Assembly: GCF_027579695.1 (NCBI RefSeq)
Contig: NC_083576.1
Location: forward strand, 40,218,760 to 40,282,759
Reading direction: 5' to 3'
Source of the DNA: Neoarius graeffei
Lineage: Eukaryota; Chordata; Actinopteri; Siluriformes; Ariidae
Length of the DNA stretch: 64,000 nucleotides
Both the position numbers and the translations under genes were made by a program. The stretch's first letter is position 1. Each line of letters starts with the position of its first letter. Positions 42,354 to 55,400 of the stretch are shown here, in pieces. The notes under the pieces were generated by a model, which was not told where the DNA came from, searched no databases, and was given only the letters and a program-made list of their open reading frames with translations.

Positions 42354-42733
42354 GGCGGCACGGTGGTGTAGTGGTTAGCACTGTCGCCTCACAGCAAGAA
42401 GGTCCTGGGTTCGAGCCCCAGGGCCGGCGAGGGCCTTTCTGTGTGGAGTTTGCATGTTCTCCCCGTGTCCGCGTGGGTTTCCTCCGGGTGCTCCGGTTTC
42501 CCCCACAGTCCAAAGACATGCAGGTTAGGTTAACTGGTGACTCTAAATTGACCGTAGGTGTGAATGTGAGTGTGAATGGTTGTCTGTGTCTATGTATGTG
42601 TCAGCCCTGTGATGACCTGGCGACTTGTCCAGGGTGTACCCCGCCTTTCGCCCGTAGTCAGCTGGGATAGGCTCCAGCTTGCCTGCGACCCTGTAGAAGG
42701 ATAAAGCGGCTAGAGATAATGAGATGAGATGAG
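42354..42733 (+). mobile_element. tRNA-derived SINE, full length
   Basis: Head GGCGGCACGGTGGTGTAGTG with A/B-box-like sequence, tail ATGAGATGAGATGAG. Target duplication ATATCTCTACATGT at 42340-42353 and 42734-42747. The best-preserved copy in the window. Confidence 0.92.
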
Positions 42734-42747
42734 ATATCTCTACATGT

Positions 42748-43310
42748 CACTTGTGAGGAAATCGATGGATTTGTCCTTTGGCCTTGCCCTTTATGGACCA
42801 AAATTTCTCCAGATCCCTTGAACCATTTAATGCACCATAGAGGGTGAACTATCCAAATCCCTTTGTATCTTTCTTGAAGGAACATTGATTTTAAACATTA
42901 CAAGAATTTTCTCACACATTTGTTGACAAACTGGAGATCCTCAGCCAATCTTTCATCCTCTAAGACTAGACCTTTCCTGGATACTGATATTGTACCAAAT
43001 CTTGATGACAGTCACCTGTTCACATCGCCTGTTTCAAATAAATGACATCAACATTCAATTGTCTTACCTAATTACTCGTCCTAAATTGCCCTGTTCCACC
43101 TTTTTTGGAATGTGTTGCAGGCCTGAAACATAGGAATGGATGTATATTAACAAATTAAATGAAGTTGACCAGACAAAACATGAAATATCTTGGGTCATAC
43201 GGATAACTGGGTTAAATTTAGAAATCGCTGCTTTCTTATTTTATTTGCATTTTCCATCCCAGCCCACCTTTTTCTGATTTGCGGCTGTTTGCGTATGTAT
43301 GTGATATATA
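42748..43310. other. Old repeat relic between SINE and Tc1
   Basis: 'CACCTTTTTTGGAATGTGTT' and 'GCAGGCCTGAAACATAGG' match the end of an old fish DNA element; no frame left. The flank 42250-42350 is similar to 45785-45870. Confidence 0.35.
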
Positions 43311-44909
43311 CAGTGTCTTAGAAAAGTATTCATCCCCCTTGGTGTTTGTCCTGTTTTATTGCATTACAAGCTGGAATTAAAATGAATTTTTTGGGGGTTA
43401 GCACCATTTGATTTACACAATATGCCTACAACTTTAAAGGTGCAAGTTGTTTTTTTTTATTGTGAAGCAAACAATAATTAAGATAAGATGAAAAAGCAGA
43501 AATCTGGAGTGTGCATAGGTATTCACCCCCTTTCGTATGAACCCCCTAAATAAGAGCTGATCCAACCAATTCACTTCATAAGTCACATAATTAGTTGATT
43601 AAGATCCACCTGTGTGCAATCAGTGTCACATGATCTGTCACATGATGTCTGTATAAATCAACCTGTTCTGGAAGGACCCTGACTCTGTGACACTACTAAG
43701 CAAGCAACATGAAAATCAAAGAGCACTCCAAACAGGTCAGAGACAAAGTTGTGAAGAAGTATAGATCAGGGCTGGGTCATAAAAAAATATCCCAAACTTT
43801 GAATATCCCAGGCAGCACCATTAAATCCATTATAGCAAAATGGAAAGAATATGGCACCACTACAAACCTGACAAGAGAAGGCCACCCACCAAAACTCACA
43901 GATCGGGCAAGGTGGTCATTAATCAGAGATGCAACAAAGATACCAAAGATAACACTGAAGGAGCTGTAAAGATCCACAGCAGAGATGGGAGTATCTGTCC
44001 ATAGGACCACTTTAAGCTGTACATTCCACAGAGCTGGGATTTATGGAAGAGTGGACAGAAAAAGCCATTGCTTAAGAAAAACACGTTTGGAGTTTGCCCA
44101 ACAGCATGTTGCAGACTCCCTAAACACATGGAAGAAGATTCTCTGGTCTAACAAGACTAAAATTGATCTTTTTGGCCATCATGGGAAATGCCATGTATGG
44201 TGCAAACCCAACATCCTGAGAACACCATTTCTACAGTGAAGCATTGTGGTGGCAGCATTATGCTGTGGGGATATTTTTCATCTGCAGGGATAGGAAAGCT
44301 GGTCAGGACTGAAGGAAAGATGAATAGCACTAAATACAGGGCAATTCTAGAGGAAAACTTGTTTGAGTCAGCCAGAGGGTTGAGACTGGGATGAAGGTTC
44401 ACATTCCAGCAGGACAATGACCCTAAACATACTGTGAAAGCTACAATGGAATGGTTTCAAGGAAAACATTTAAATATCATTAAAGCCCAGACCTCAATCC
44501 AATTCAGAATCTGTGGCATAACTTGAAGACTGCTGTACACCAACGCAACCCATCTAACTTGAAGGAGTTGGAGCAGTTTTGCCTTGAGGAATGGGCAAAA
44601 ATCCCAGTGGCTAGATGTGCTCAGCTAATAGAGACATACCCCAAGAGACTCGCAACTGTAATTGCAGCAAAAGGTGGCTCTACAAAGTATTGACTTTGGA
44701 GGGTGAATACCTATGCACACTCTAGATTTGTTTTTTTCATCTTAATTATTGCTAGTGTCACAATAAAAAAACAATTTGTACCTTTAAAGTTGTAGGCATG
44801 TTGTGTAAATCAAACGGTGCTAACCCTCAAAAATAAATTTTAATTCCAGCTTACTATGCGACAAAACAGGACAAACGCCAAAGGGGATGAATACTTTTGC
44901 AAGACCCTG
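43311..44909 (+). mobile_element. Decayed Tc1 element
   Basis: Left end CAGTGTCTTAGAAAAGTATT after TA at 43309-43310; the right end 'ACTTTTGCAAGACCCTG' is near its inverse. A broken transposase lies between. Followed by an AT microsatellite. Confidence 0.85.
43709..44693 (+). pseudogene. Decayed Tc1 transposase
   Basis: 'MKIKEHSKQVRDKVVKKYRS' opens the HTH region; at least four frame changes or stops follow. The first catalytic Asp is replaced ('LWSNKTKI' instead of 'WSDETK'); 'FQQDNDPKHT' retains the second. Dead copy. Confidence 0.85.
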
Positions 44910-44923
44910 TGTGTGTGTATACA

Positions 44924-44934
<11 letters not shown>

Positions 44935-44986
<52 letters not shown>
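44935..44986. repeat. (AT)n microsatellite
   Basis: About 26 AT units. Confidence 0.93.
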
Positions 44987-44995
<9 letters not shown>

Positions 44996-45194
44996 ATACA
45001 TATATACATATATAGTGTGTGTGTGTCTGGCTCATTCTATAATTGTGAGTATATTTCAAGTGTTGACTCTGTTATTGTTGAACTGGGCAATCCATTTAAC
45101 AGTATTAATGATAATGGTGTTGACGTTTCCACAATTTTGTATCTTAACTACATGCTAACCTCAAACTAGCTACTACATGGCATAAATAAACTTC

Positions 45195-45765
45195 CATAAT
45201 GTCTCTTATCTTGCCAAGGCTGAGGTCTCTTCTGAGGATTACCTCAGAATTCTTCAGCATAACCTCAAACCATTGGAAACTTGAACATGATTGGGAGTCA
45301 CAACAGGACAATGAACCCAAGCATGCATCAGAGCTGGTTGTGGAGGATAAAGCAGGCTAACATTAAGCTTAAAACAAGCCGTGACTTCAACCCTTTTGAA
45401 AAAAAAATAATTCTACCAATTCTACCATAAAAAGTTGTGAAATATCCTATCAGAAGCTTGTTCATGGTAAACAAAAAATGTTTGGTCAAGGTGAATCTTG
45501 TGAAGAGACATTTTACCCAAATATTAGGTGTGCTGTATGTACATTTTTGACCCTGTATGTATACTTTTGACCCTGTGTTGATTTCAGAAAACCCAAAGAA
45601 AATTGTGCACCGAATTCTATTTAAAAAAAAGTATACTTTACAATCATTCTGCCACAGAAAAAGAACAGTTCAGAGAAATCATTGAAAGGCCAAATAATGC
45701 CATGACATTCATATCCAAGATGACATTCATGTCACTATATGTAAACTTCTGACCACAACTCTGTG
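45195..45765 (+). mobile_element. Deleted Tc1 relic
   Basis: Sequence from 45213 repeats parts of the relic at 46979-48290 ('CTTGCCAAGGCTGAGGTCTC', 'GAGCTGGTTGTGGAGGATAA') and ends with a right terminus 'ATGTAAACTTCTGACCACAA'. The central transposase is missing. Confidence 0.65.
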
Positions 45766-46352
45766 TGTGTGTGTGTGTGTGTATTTTGCTGGGAAATATT
45801 CCACTCATATTTTTCATACCACATTCGAGACTTGGGGATTCAAAACGTGACATAAATCTTTATATTTCACTCCCAAGGAAATTGATGAATTGTTTTGATA
45901 AATTTGGGTACTTTTTGTTTGTGAATGTGTCTATATAATAAAAACATCATCACACACTGGCTTGAATATATGAAATTTATTTTCCTGTGTTGAAAAACTC
46001 GCATTTTTTATATGAAATACATTATGGAACTCAGTAAAATATATATATATATAGGATATTCCACAGTTGCATGAAGATATGAAGTTTATCTTCAAAAGGT
46101 GATCATATTCAGGAGTGAGCGAAGTGAACAAGTGAAAATATTTTCAACATGAGAAGATAAACCTAAACTTTGTAAGTTTACACCACCATGTACTTTTTTT
46201 GATATTATATGGACACATCCACAAAATAAAAAAGCAAGTTTTTCAAAAGAATTTTAATTTTGAACCAGTTCACCATTTTGACAATGCGCATTTAGTCAGT
46301 GGGAAAACATTGGGAGTGATGTCATCAGAATGAAACATGGGGGGGGAAAAAA

Positions 46353-46353
<1 letters not shown>

Positions 46354-46398
<45 letters not shown>
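46354..46398. repeat. (CA)n microsatellite
   Basis: About 22 CA units, abutting the next element. Confidence 0.93.
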
Positions 46399-46402
<4 letters not shown>

Positions 46403-46944
46403 CTGTGCAAAAGTCTTTGGCACACATGAAAATATGCTGTAGACCAAAAATGGCTTTAAAAATAATGAAAATGTTTCAACATTAAAAATAAATAAAAATA
46501 CTGCAAACGGTAGTAAGCCAGAAAAAATGAAGCAAAGTTAATATTTGGTGTGAGACAACCCTTTAAAAAAAAAAAACAGTCTCTGGTACAATTAGTGCAG
46601 TTTTATAAGGAAATGAGCTGTAGGTTTTACTGAGCATCTTGCAGAAGCAGTCACAGTTCTTCTGGACACTTTGACTGTCACACTTGCTTCTTAATTTTGC
46701 AGCAAAACCCAATAACCTTCATTATGTTTTCTTTTTTAATCTGAAAAGTGATCTCTTGTGTAATATGCTGCTCAGATACAAACATTTTTTTTTCTGTAAC
46801 ATTTTATTTTGTGCTGGAAAATGAACATTTGGAACTCTAAAATGTTTTTGTACTGACGCAATAATGTGGAAGTCATGAAATAGAAATGTATAACAAAGTT
46901 TGTTTGAAAAAAAATAGGGTGCCTCAGACTTTTGCACAGTACTG
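46398..46944. mobile_element. Short TIR element (Tc1 deletion derivative)
   Basis: 547 bp. Ends CAGTACTGTGCAAAAGTC and a matching inverse (GACTTTTGCACAGTACTG). No transposase, only non-coding AT-rich DNA. Confidence 0.8.
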
Positions 46945-46978
46945 TGTTTTTACATATACATACATTATTTTATATATC

Positions 46979-48290
46979 AGTTGTGGCCAGAAGTTTACAT
47001 ACAGTTGCATGAATATCATCTTGGATATGAATGTCATGGCAATATTTGGGCTTTCAGTAATTTCTTTGAAATGTTCTTTTTCTGTGGCAGAATGTACAGC
47101 ATACATCTTTAATTTACAAAAAAACCCACTAGAATTTGGTGCACAAGTTTTAATTTTCTTTGTGTTTTCTGAAATCAACACAGGGTCAAAATTTACATAT
47201 GCTCACTTAGATTATTAATTCAGAGGTGCTGAAACTTCCAAAATGTCTGTCTTGCCAAGGCCGAGGTCTCTTAACTTCCTGTTAGTGATCATGATTGACT
47301 ACAGCTGGTAACTTCTCTGTGCCTTCATAAAAAGCGCTTGTTTACAGCACTCATTGGATTGACCAACACACAGTAAAATGGGAAAGTCCAAGGAGCTCAG
47401 TGCAGATCTGAGAAAGGGGATCGCAGATGTACACAACTCTGAAATGTCTCTTGGAGCCATTTCTAAACAACTGCAAATTTGAAGATCAGTTCAAACAATT
47501 GTATCCAAGTTATTGTGAGGTGTAGTCACTTTGCTTCAAGAAAACCCAAACTGTCACCCTCAGCTAAAAGGAAATTGGTTTGGATGGTCAGGAACAATCT
47601 GGGAACCACCATGGCACAGCCCTGCCATGAACTGGAAGCTGATGGATCACGGTCTACAGTTCAGGTCACCATGGACTAAGAGGCTGCTATCCAAGAAATA
47701 ACCCCCTGCTCCAAAATTTTCACCTTCAAGCTTAACTAAAGTTTGAAGCTGAGCACACGGACAAAGAAAAAAGCCTTCTGGAGAATAACTGTATGGTCAG
47801 ATGAGAAAGATTAAGTTGTTTGGCCGCAATGACCATCATGTACAGAGGGACACTGTACCAGCTGGTGGTGGTGGTGGCAGGATCATCATGCTCTGGGGCT
47901 GTTTTGCTGCCGGTGGAACTGGTTCATTGCACAAAGTGGATGGAATAATGAAGGAGAACTACCTCAGAATTCTTCAGCATAAACCATCAGAAACTTGAAC
48001 ATGACTTGTGACTTGGGAGTTACAATAGGACAATGAACCCAAATACGTATCAGAGCTGGTTGTGGAGGATAAAGCAGGCTAATATTAAGCTTAAAACAAG
48101 TCCTGACTTCAATCCTACCAACATATATATGGACTGTGCTTATAAGTCCATGCCAAGAAAAATAAAACAAATTTAATTGAACTCTACCAATTCTACAATG
48201 AAGAGTCATGAAATAACCAACCAGAATTCTGCCAGAAGATTGTTCATAGTTAACAAAAATGTTTGGTCAAGGTGAATCTTGCAAAGAGAC
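46979..48290 (+). mobile_element. Decayed Tc1 element with transposase relic
   Basis: Left end CAGTTGTGGCCAGAAGTTTA. From 47378 'MGKSKELSADLRKGIADVHN' begins the transposase; 'IIMLWGCFAAGGTGSLHKVD' lies at about 47885. The protein is broken by many stops and the second Asp/Glu region is barely recognisable. The right end is lost. Confidence 0.75.
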
Positions 48291-48394
48291 ACATCCATCT
48301 ATCCATTATCTGTAGCCGCTTATCCTGTACAGGGTTGCAGGCAAGCTGGAGCCTATCCCAACTGACTATGGGTGAGACCCTGGACAAGTCAGAC
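48291..48394 (-). mobile_element. SINE 3'-part fragment
   Basis: 'CGCTTATCCTGTACAGGGTT' and 'GCAAGCTGGAGCCTATCCCA' are diverged matches to the SINE tail domain; the tRNA head is missing. Confidence 0.6.
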
Positions 48395-48722
48395 TTTGAT
48401 AGATCCCTGTTCTTTAAATAAAACAGGGTGCCCACTCACACCTGATTGTTATCCCATTGATTGAAAACACCTGACTCTAATTTCACCTTCAAATTAACTG
48501 CTAATCCTAGAGGGTCACATACTTTTGCCACTCACAGATATGTAATATTGGATCATTTTCCTCAATAAATAAATGACCAAGTATAATATTTTTGTCTCAT
48601 TTGTTTAACTGGGCTCCCTTTATCTACTTTTAGGACTTGTGTGAAAATCTGATGATGTTTTAGGTCCCATTTATGCAGAAATATAGAAAATTCTAAAGGG
48701 TTCACAAACTTTCAAGTACATC
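48395..48722 (+). mobile_element. Tc1 3' end fragment
   Basis: Ends 'CTAAAGGGTTCACAAACTTT', inverse of the start of the element at 63505 ('AAGTTTGTGAACCCTTTAG'). About 330 bp of 3' flank, no coding part. Confidence 0.7.
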
Positions 48723-48739
48723 TCTATGCATGGCAGCCC

Positions 48740-50203
48740 TGTCATTCCAGTGTCTGTGCTGGAATTTCAACACAAGCACACCTCATTTTATTTAATGAGG
48801 TACTGATTTGGTGATCACCTGAACCAAATCTTATTTAATGAGGAAAAGTAGAAAAACCACTGCTGTGGTCATCCCTGTCCTCTTGCAATAGGACCAGTTT
48901 GGATGGCAAAACAGTGCTAGTAGTACCTTAAATTTAATTGGAATGCAAAAATGTCTATTTGTACTCAAAATTTCAAAGACGGAAGTTCCTAAGAACAAGG
49001 TCAAGCAGCAGACATTGGGGACAACAAAGTTACAGACTGACGGAGGGCGAAAATGACTCTCCACTGACCGGGATGATCATCAACTCCTTCGAATGTCACC
49101 CAGCAACTGTAGCATGACATCAAGACATGATGTCACCCAGTGAGCTACAAGAAGAATGGCAAATAAGCAGCTCAGGTTAAGCACACAGTAAGGACGGTTT
49201 GAACCTGGCTCCTCTGGGTGGGGTTGAAGTCATATAAAGCTAGAAAAAATGCCCTTCATCAATGAGATGCAAAGAAGACCCAGGCTGAGGTTTGCTCAAG
49301 ACCATAAGGATTGGACTGTAGAGGACTAGAGTCAGGTCGTCATCTTTGATGAGTCCAATTCTCACATTTTCCCATCACCTGGTCATCTGTTGGTTAGGAG
49401 ACTTGGGAGGTTTACAAACCACAGTGTCTTGCACCTATTGTGAAATTTTATGGAGGACCGGTGATGATCTGGGGTGCTTCAGCAAAGCTGGAATAGGACA
49501 GATTTTTGTTTGTGAAAGACACATGAATCAAGTAATGTACAAGGTTATCCTGGAAGAAAACTTGCTTTCTTCTGCTCTGACAATGTTCCTTAACTCTGAG
49601 AATTGGGTTTTCCAGCAGGACAATGCTCCATGCCACACAGCCAGGTCAATCAAGGTGTGGACAGAAAACCACAAAATCAAGACTCTGTCATGACCAGCCC
49701 AATCTCCAGACCTAAAAGTCCCTAAAAACCTCTGGAATGTGATCAAGAGGAAGATGGATGGTCACAAGCCATCAAACAAAGCTGAATTTTTGCACCAGGA
49801 GTGGCATAAAGTCCCCTAAGAGCAATGTGAAAGACTGGTGGAAAGCATGCTAAGATGCATGAAAGCTGTGATTAAATGTCAGTTATTCCACCAAATATTG
49901 GTTTCTGAACTCATCCCAAATTCATGCATTAGTATTGTGTTGTTTAAAATTGAATATAATCTTGATTTCTATGCATTATTCAAGGTTTGAAAGCACTTCA
50001 TCTTTTTTATTTTGTCCAGTTGTCATTTTCTGCAATTAAATGCACTAAGTGACAATATTTTTTATATGGAATTTGGGGGAAATGACAGTAGTTTATGGAA
50101 TAAAAAAATTTAAAATGTTCCTAAAGCACATACCTATGAATAGTAAAACCAGAAAAACTGATAATTTTGTATTGGTCTCTTAATTTTTTTTTCTCCCAGA
50201 GCT
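48740..50203 (+). mobile_element. Decayed Tc1 element with transposase relic
   Basis: 49050-49890 holds a broken transposase: 'QVVIFDESNSHIF' (first Asp), 'FQQDNAPCHTARS' (second Asp), then 'AQSPDLKVPKNLW' where the usual Glu region is damaged. The right end 'TTTTCTCCCAGAGCTGTA' is typical of a fish Tc1 family. Left end approximate. Confidence 0.7.
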
Positions 50204-50204
50204 G

Positions 50205-50209
<5 letters not shown>

Positions 50210-50248
<39 letters not shown>

Positions 50249-50266
50249 TACATACATACATACATA
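50210..50266. repeat. (CA)n(CATA)n compound microsatellite
   Basis: About 17 CA units followed by seven CATA units. Confidence 0.93.
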
Positions 50267-50272
50267 CCGGTA

Positions 50273-51285
50273 CATACAGAGTACAAGAACTTGGCTAACT
50301 GACAACCAATCTCTTTGTATAACAATAAGGTCTGATGCACTTCATCTTCACACAGTTGAGCAAATGGTCTTTTGTTGGTTGGGCAACTCTTGTAGTTGAT
50401 GGTCTTGATTACAAGAGCGAGTGTCATTAATAACTCAGACAGCTTTTTACTGGCCAGTGCCTAACACTGTACCATATTGTGAAAAATAATACATTCTGGA
50501 AGCTTTCACTTTCAAGTGGCTATTAAACGCCAAATATTTACCCATTATCACCACTGCCCCATCAGTGGAGCAAGCCACAAGATTCTCAAAGGATAGACTG
50601 TTGGATTTAAAGTATGTGTGAATCACTGTGAAAATGTCTAGGTCAGTATTTTGTTGTGCTCAGACTGGTTGACATAAGAATATCCTGTTTCAAAGACTTG
50701 TCTGCCACGGTTGTGGTTTCATCCAACAGAATAGTGAAAGGGAACTTTCCTAAGCATCACATGGAGTAGTTTTTTGCCAATCTCTAGCCATTTTTTTTGT
50801 ATTCTGTCTTTGACAGGGTTATTTGAAAGTGGGATGATCTTGATCACCTTTACCACCTGGGGCCAAACAGCTTTTCAACACTTTTCATCCGTGTTGCTCT
50901 CTGGTGCTGTGACTTTTTTGGATTTTAAGATCAGGAACAGTCAAGTGATGCTTTTGTAGCTCTGTTTAAATTGTTCCCTGCTTGTTCAAACACTTTCCTG
51001 TTATGAGACTATTTGTTAATGCCAGCAAAAGTAAAAATTTGATGATGTCTCTTCATTTTGCTAGGCTTCATGCTATCATTTGACAGCCACAAAGTACACA
51101 TTCTGGCCGAGACTTGTCAAGTCCTTCAGTCAAACCTAGCGTAAAGTACAGCCTTACCTTCCTCTGATGCTGCCATGTTTGTTAGAAATTTTGATAACAG
51201 ATTGTGAATGTACACCCTTTCTTCATATTTATAAATAAGAGACTTCAGCCCCCTGTGTGGGCCCCACCCCAGGTTGGGAACCACT
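50273..51285 (-). pseudogene. ZBED5-like hAT transposase relic
   Basis: On the - strand fragments appear in family order: 'NDSMKPSKMKRH' of the BED-type finger (about 51090), 'LLDETTTVADKS' (about 50720), 'CSTDGAVVIMGKY' (about 50560), 'LVIKTINYKSCPTNKRPFAQ' (50340-50410). These match ZBED5/FAM200-type hAT proteins. CAGTGGTTCCCAACCTGGG at 51285 on the same strand is a hAT terminus. Many frame breaks; the C-terminal dimerisation region is lost. Confidence 0.7.
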
Positions 51286-52341
51286 GTTCTAGGCCACCGT
51301 TCATCTGCAGGGCATAGCAGAGAGCTATCATTTTTGTCAAGCAAAAGCTTTCACAACAAAGCACACACTGCAGTGATAGAAATCACCCTCACCAATTGAC
51401 CTTTCCTCATGACCAGAAAGACAATATGAGCTGTAAAACTGCTTATACCCTGACTGGTGCGTGTTTGAGAGAGAGGGGTGGGTGGGGAGGGAGATAGATG
51501 GTTGAATGTAATAACAATGGTAAAACCCACATGGGGGGGGTGAAGAGCTCAGCTGGATTTGTCATCATATGTTCCATGCTCCAAGATGCTATTCCATGCT
51601 ATTCTGCTGTTATATCAGCCTTACATAGGAAAAAACTCCATCGCTCCCATTTGCTCAAGAGAGCAGAGGCCATATAAGCCCTGGACAACTTGCATGTGTG
51701 TGTATCAATTTCACTGTTGCATGAACAAGAAATAAAAAGAAAATAGTAACCAATTAAAAAAAGGAAACACATAGTATCTGGCACTGGGGTATAAGTTCCA
51801 CTCTTCGCTGTGTGGTTGGTGGCGAGGTCATTGTGCTGTACTACAAAAACCACACACACACACCTGCTGCTACTGTAGTAGCTGGTTAACACAGTGTATC
51901 GATCAAGCGTTGGCCTTTGGCACCATGAAACATTACTGAATCACTCAGAAATGTGCCAGCTCTCTCTACTGAGCTTCAGTTGTAGATAAGAAAAAATGTC
52001 CTCCAAATCTGCTGAACCAATCTTTACGTTTTCTGCCTTGCATATTCTGTACCCAATCCAGGTTTAGCTGAGCAATGTGGAATCTGGAAAGTATGGAAAA
52101 AGAAGAGATTTTAAAACTTAAGAAGGCTAATACAGATAATACATACCCAACAACTTTTTTAATCCATTAACAACTAGTTCCTTTTCTATGTTAGTGTATG
52201 AATGGGTATTCTAAATTGGTCATTTTTTGCTCAATATTCTTACCAAAAGGTATTTATACCACAGCACTGCTGAATTCTCAAATGCGATGGTGTTGTATTA
52301 CAAAAGCTATATCAAAACTGCCCACTAACCTGTGTGCCTCC
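51286..52341. other. Probable DRP2-like 3' flank
   Basis: No ORF. Low-complexity G-rich patch at 51476-51545. Part near 52341 should be 3' UTR of the - strand gene; no clear polyadenylation signal was found. Confidence 0.4.
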
Positions 52342-52458
52342 TCATTGGCTTGGTTTAGATGGGAAGACATTCCTCAGCTGCTCAATCACCTGCTGTAGCT
52401 GTAGCACCGTGTCCTGCTCTGGCTCCAAATCTTCACCTGTGAGGCAGTTACCTTCAGA
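52342..52458 (-). CDS. drp2: DRP2-like terminal exon
   Basis: 117 nt ending in TGA at 52344-52342, acceptor CTACAG. Product ends '[20 protein letters not shown]', matching the family pattern of an EQLR/EQLN-x-x-FPS helix just before the C-terminus. Confidence 0.75.
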   Translation of the reverse strand, partial: SEGNCLTGEDLEPEQDTVLQLQQVIEQLRNVFPSKPSQ

Positions 52459-55400
52459 CTGTAGCTAAACACAAACTTGACAATTTTTATATCTCTTGCT
52501 GTACCAAAATCTAACATAACAAGAAAAGGAAATATGTTGAAACAGAACATGTCCCTTGTTTCCTGTTCTAGGTCTAACCTGTAACCTCCGTGTCTGTAGT
52601 CTCTTTGCTTAGTGGCTCCTCCTGATGCACCACTGACACAGGTGATGACAGAGATGAGGGGGCTGACCCACTGGCTTCTGAGTCATCTTTGGGCTAGACC
52701 CATTGAAAAAAAGGAAGATGGATAAACAAAGAAAAAAAATGAGGTCAAAATCATAGGGAAATTGTAATATCTGTGCACTATATGAATTACATTGTTAAGG
52801 TCTACTTAAAATTGAAGTAGATACTTTTTTTTTAATAGTATATGCCATTTTAAACATTTAGGCAAAAGCTGTGTGAATGAAGTCCAAACTGGATTTACAA
52901 CCCCGTTTCCTGTTTACACATTTTATGCTGTGTAAAATGTAAATAAATACAGAATGCTATGATTTGCAAATCACGGAAACCTTAAATTTCATTGAAAATA
53001 ATACAAAGGCAATATAAATTGTAACCTCGCTATAATGAACTCTGTTACTATAAATTTTCGCATTAACAAGCTAAGTTCATGTCCCCTGCCTTTGGTGATA
53101 ATGAGTCAGAGTCTTAAAAAAAAATCACTTTGTCAGAATGCAGGCACTTGTGGATGTATGTGCATGGGAGAGCGGGGATGCAAACAGGAAATGTAGCCAG
53201 ATCGTAAAGTGAACTCATAGTCAGGAAACAGGCAAGGGTCAATCAGCAGACAGTGTAGTAGAGAGCAGGCAGAAGAACAACACGGGGAAACGTAGCAAAG
53301 GTTCGATAACAAAAGGCATGCAGACAAGAAAGGCTTGGTATGACTGGTAGAAACACAGAACGATACTTCACACTGACTGTGTGTGAGGGAGAGGCTTAAG
53401 TAGGGTAGTCAATTAACAGAGTTAATGAGAGTCAGCTGAATCTAATAGGAGGGAGACTGGGCATTGTGAACTTTGAGCGTTGTAATCCTTGGAAGCCATA
53501 TTTGTAGTTTGTTCAGTGCTTTGGCTCACAACGCCATTACTGACAGATGTATCTGCCATGTGATGGATTGAATGAAGGATTCTGGTGTTAGGACAGGATG
53601 TGGTTCAGGATTGTGAGGTTCTGGACTGAAGGTTCTGGACAGAGCATCAGCCTTAGTGTTCTTTGTCCTGGGACAGAAGGAGATTGTGAAGTTAAACCTT
53701 GTGAAGAACAGTGCCCATCAGGCCTGACGTGGGTTCGATCTCTTTGCCTTTTTGAAATACTCTAAGTTCTTGTGGTCAGTTAGTATTATGAAAGGATGTG
53801 AGGCTCCTTCTAACCAATGCCTCCATTCTTCAAGGGCGAGTTTAATAGCTAAAAGTTCCGGATTCCCGACATCATAGTTCCTCTCAGCAGATGATAGTTT
53901 CTTGGAAAAGAAAGCCACTGGGTGAAGCTTTGGTTTATCACCAAAACACTGTGATAACACCCCACCCACTCCTGTCTCAGAGGCATCTACCTCAACTGTG
54001 AAGGGCTTAGTTGGGTCGGGATGCTGCAGGATGGGGGCTGAGGTGAATGCAGCCTTGATTTGGTTGAACGCTTCTTCAGCTGCTGGGTTCCAGAGGAGAC
54101 GTTTGGGACCTTTCTTTAGCAGGACAGTCAGGGGCGATGCTATGGTGCTGAAGTCCCTGATGAAGCACCGGTAGAAATTAGCGAACCCAAGAAAATGTTG
54201 CAGTTCCTTCACTGAAGTGGGTATGGCCATGACATGATGGCAGATACCTTCGAGGAGTCCATGCTGACTCTATCTCCCTTAATGATGTGCCCCAAGAACG
54301 AAATCAGACATACGTGAAATTCGCATCTTTCAGCCTTTACATAGAGGTGGTTGCTGAGCAGATGTTTAAGTACTGACCTGACGTGTTCCTAGTGACTAGC
54401 TTCATCAGAGGAGAAAATCAGGATGTCATTGATGTACGCGATGACAAACCTCCCCAGCATATCCTGGGGTATTATCACAGTGATGCTGGGCACTGAAGAC
54501 AGGCCATATGGCATGACCCAGTATTCAAAATGGCCGGCGGTAGTGCTAAACACAGTTTTCAATTCATCACCCTCCCTTATTCTGATGAGGTTATAAGCAC
54601 TACGTACATCAAGTTTAGAGAATACTTTGGCAGACCTGAGTTGTTCCAGAGCTGAGGGAACTAGTGGAAGGGGGTAAGGGTATTTCACTGATACCTGGTT
54701 AAGACCTCTATAGTCAATACAAGGCCAAAGGACCCCCCTTCTTCTCCACAAAGAAGAACCTGGCCAAGGCAGGTGACTTGGATGGATGAATATAACCTTG
54801 TTTGAGCACTTCTTGAATATATTCCTCCATAGCAGCCTGTTCCTTTTGGGAGATCGGGTAGATTTGGCTGAGTGGAGGTGATGTACCAGGGAGAAGGTCT
54901 ATGGCGCAATCATACGGATGCTGTAGAGGTAGGCCACAAGCTTTACCCTTGCTAAATACCTCCTTCAGATCGGAGTAGCACTCTGGCACACCTGGTTGAG
55001 GATTCTCAACAGAAGTCGAAGAGATGCATAGCTGTGAACATGACAAACAGTTTTGAAAACAGGTGGGGAACAATTGGAGGATCTCCTTGTTCTGCCAAGA
55101 TATCAATGGATCATGGCGTTGTAGCCATGGGTAACCCAGGATGATGTCGTGGTTAGCAGTGGTGGTTACGGAAAGTGAAATGAGTTCCAAATGAAGAGCT
55201 CCTACTTGGATGTGAACCAGAGTAGTTCTGGTGGTGATGAGGCCTTCTCCTATTGGTCCTCCACTGAGTGGACTCTGAAGTGGTGTTGTGGACAGGTTGA
55301 ACTCCCGGATGATGGAACTGTCAATGAAGTTCCCTTCCGCCCCTGAGTCAACAAATGCAGACAATATGTGGGTCAAAGTTGGCAGTTTCAACGACACAGG

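Noticed and set aside
42354..42420. Possible tRNA gene
   Set aside because: Has A/B-box-like sequence but no complete cloverleaf and is repeated with a SINE tail and target duplications; it is the SINE head.
44856..45169. Two ORFs of about 90-100 codons with Tyr-Ile repeats
   Set aside because: They are translations of the AT microsatellite and its flank.
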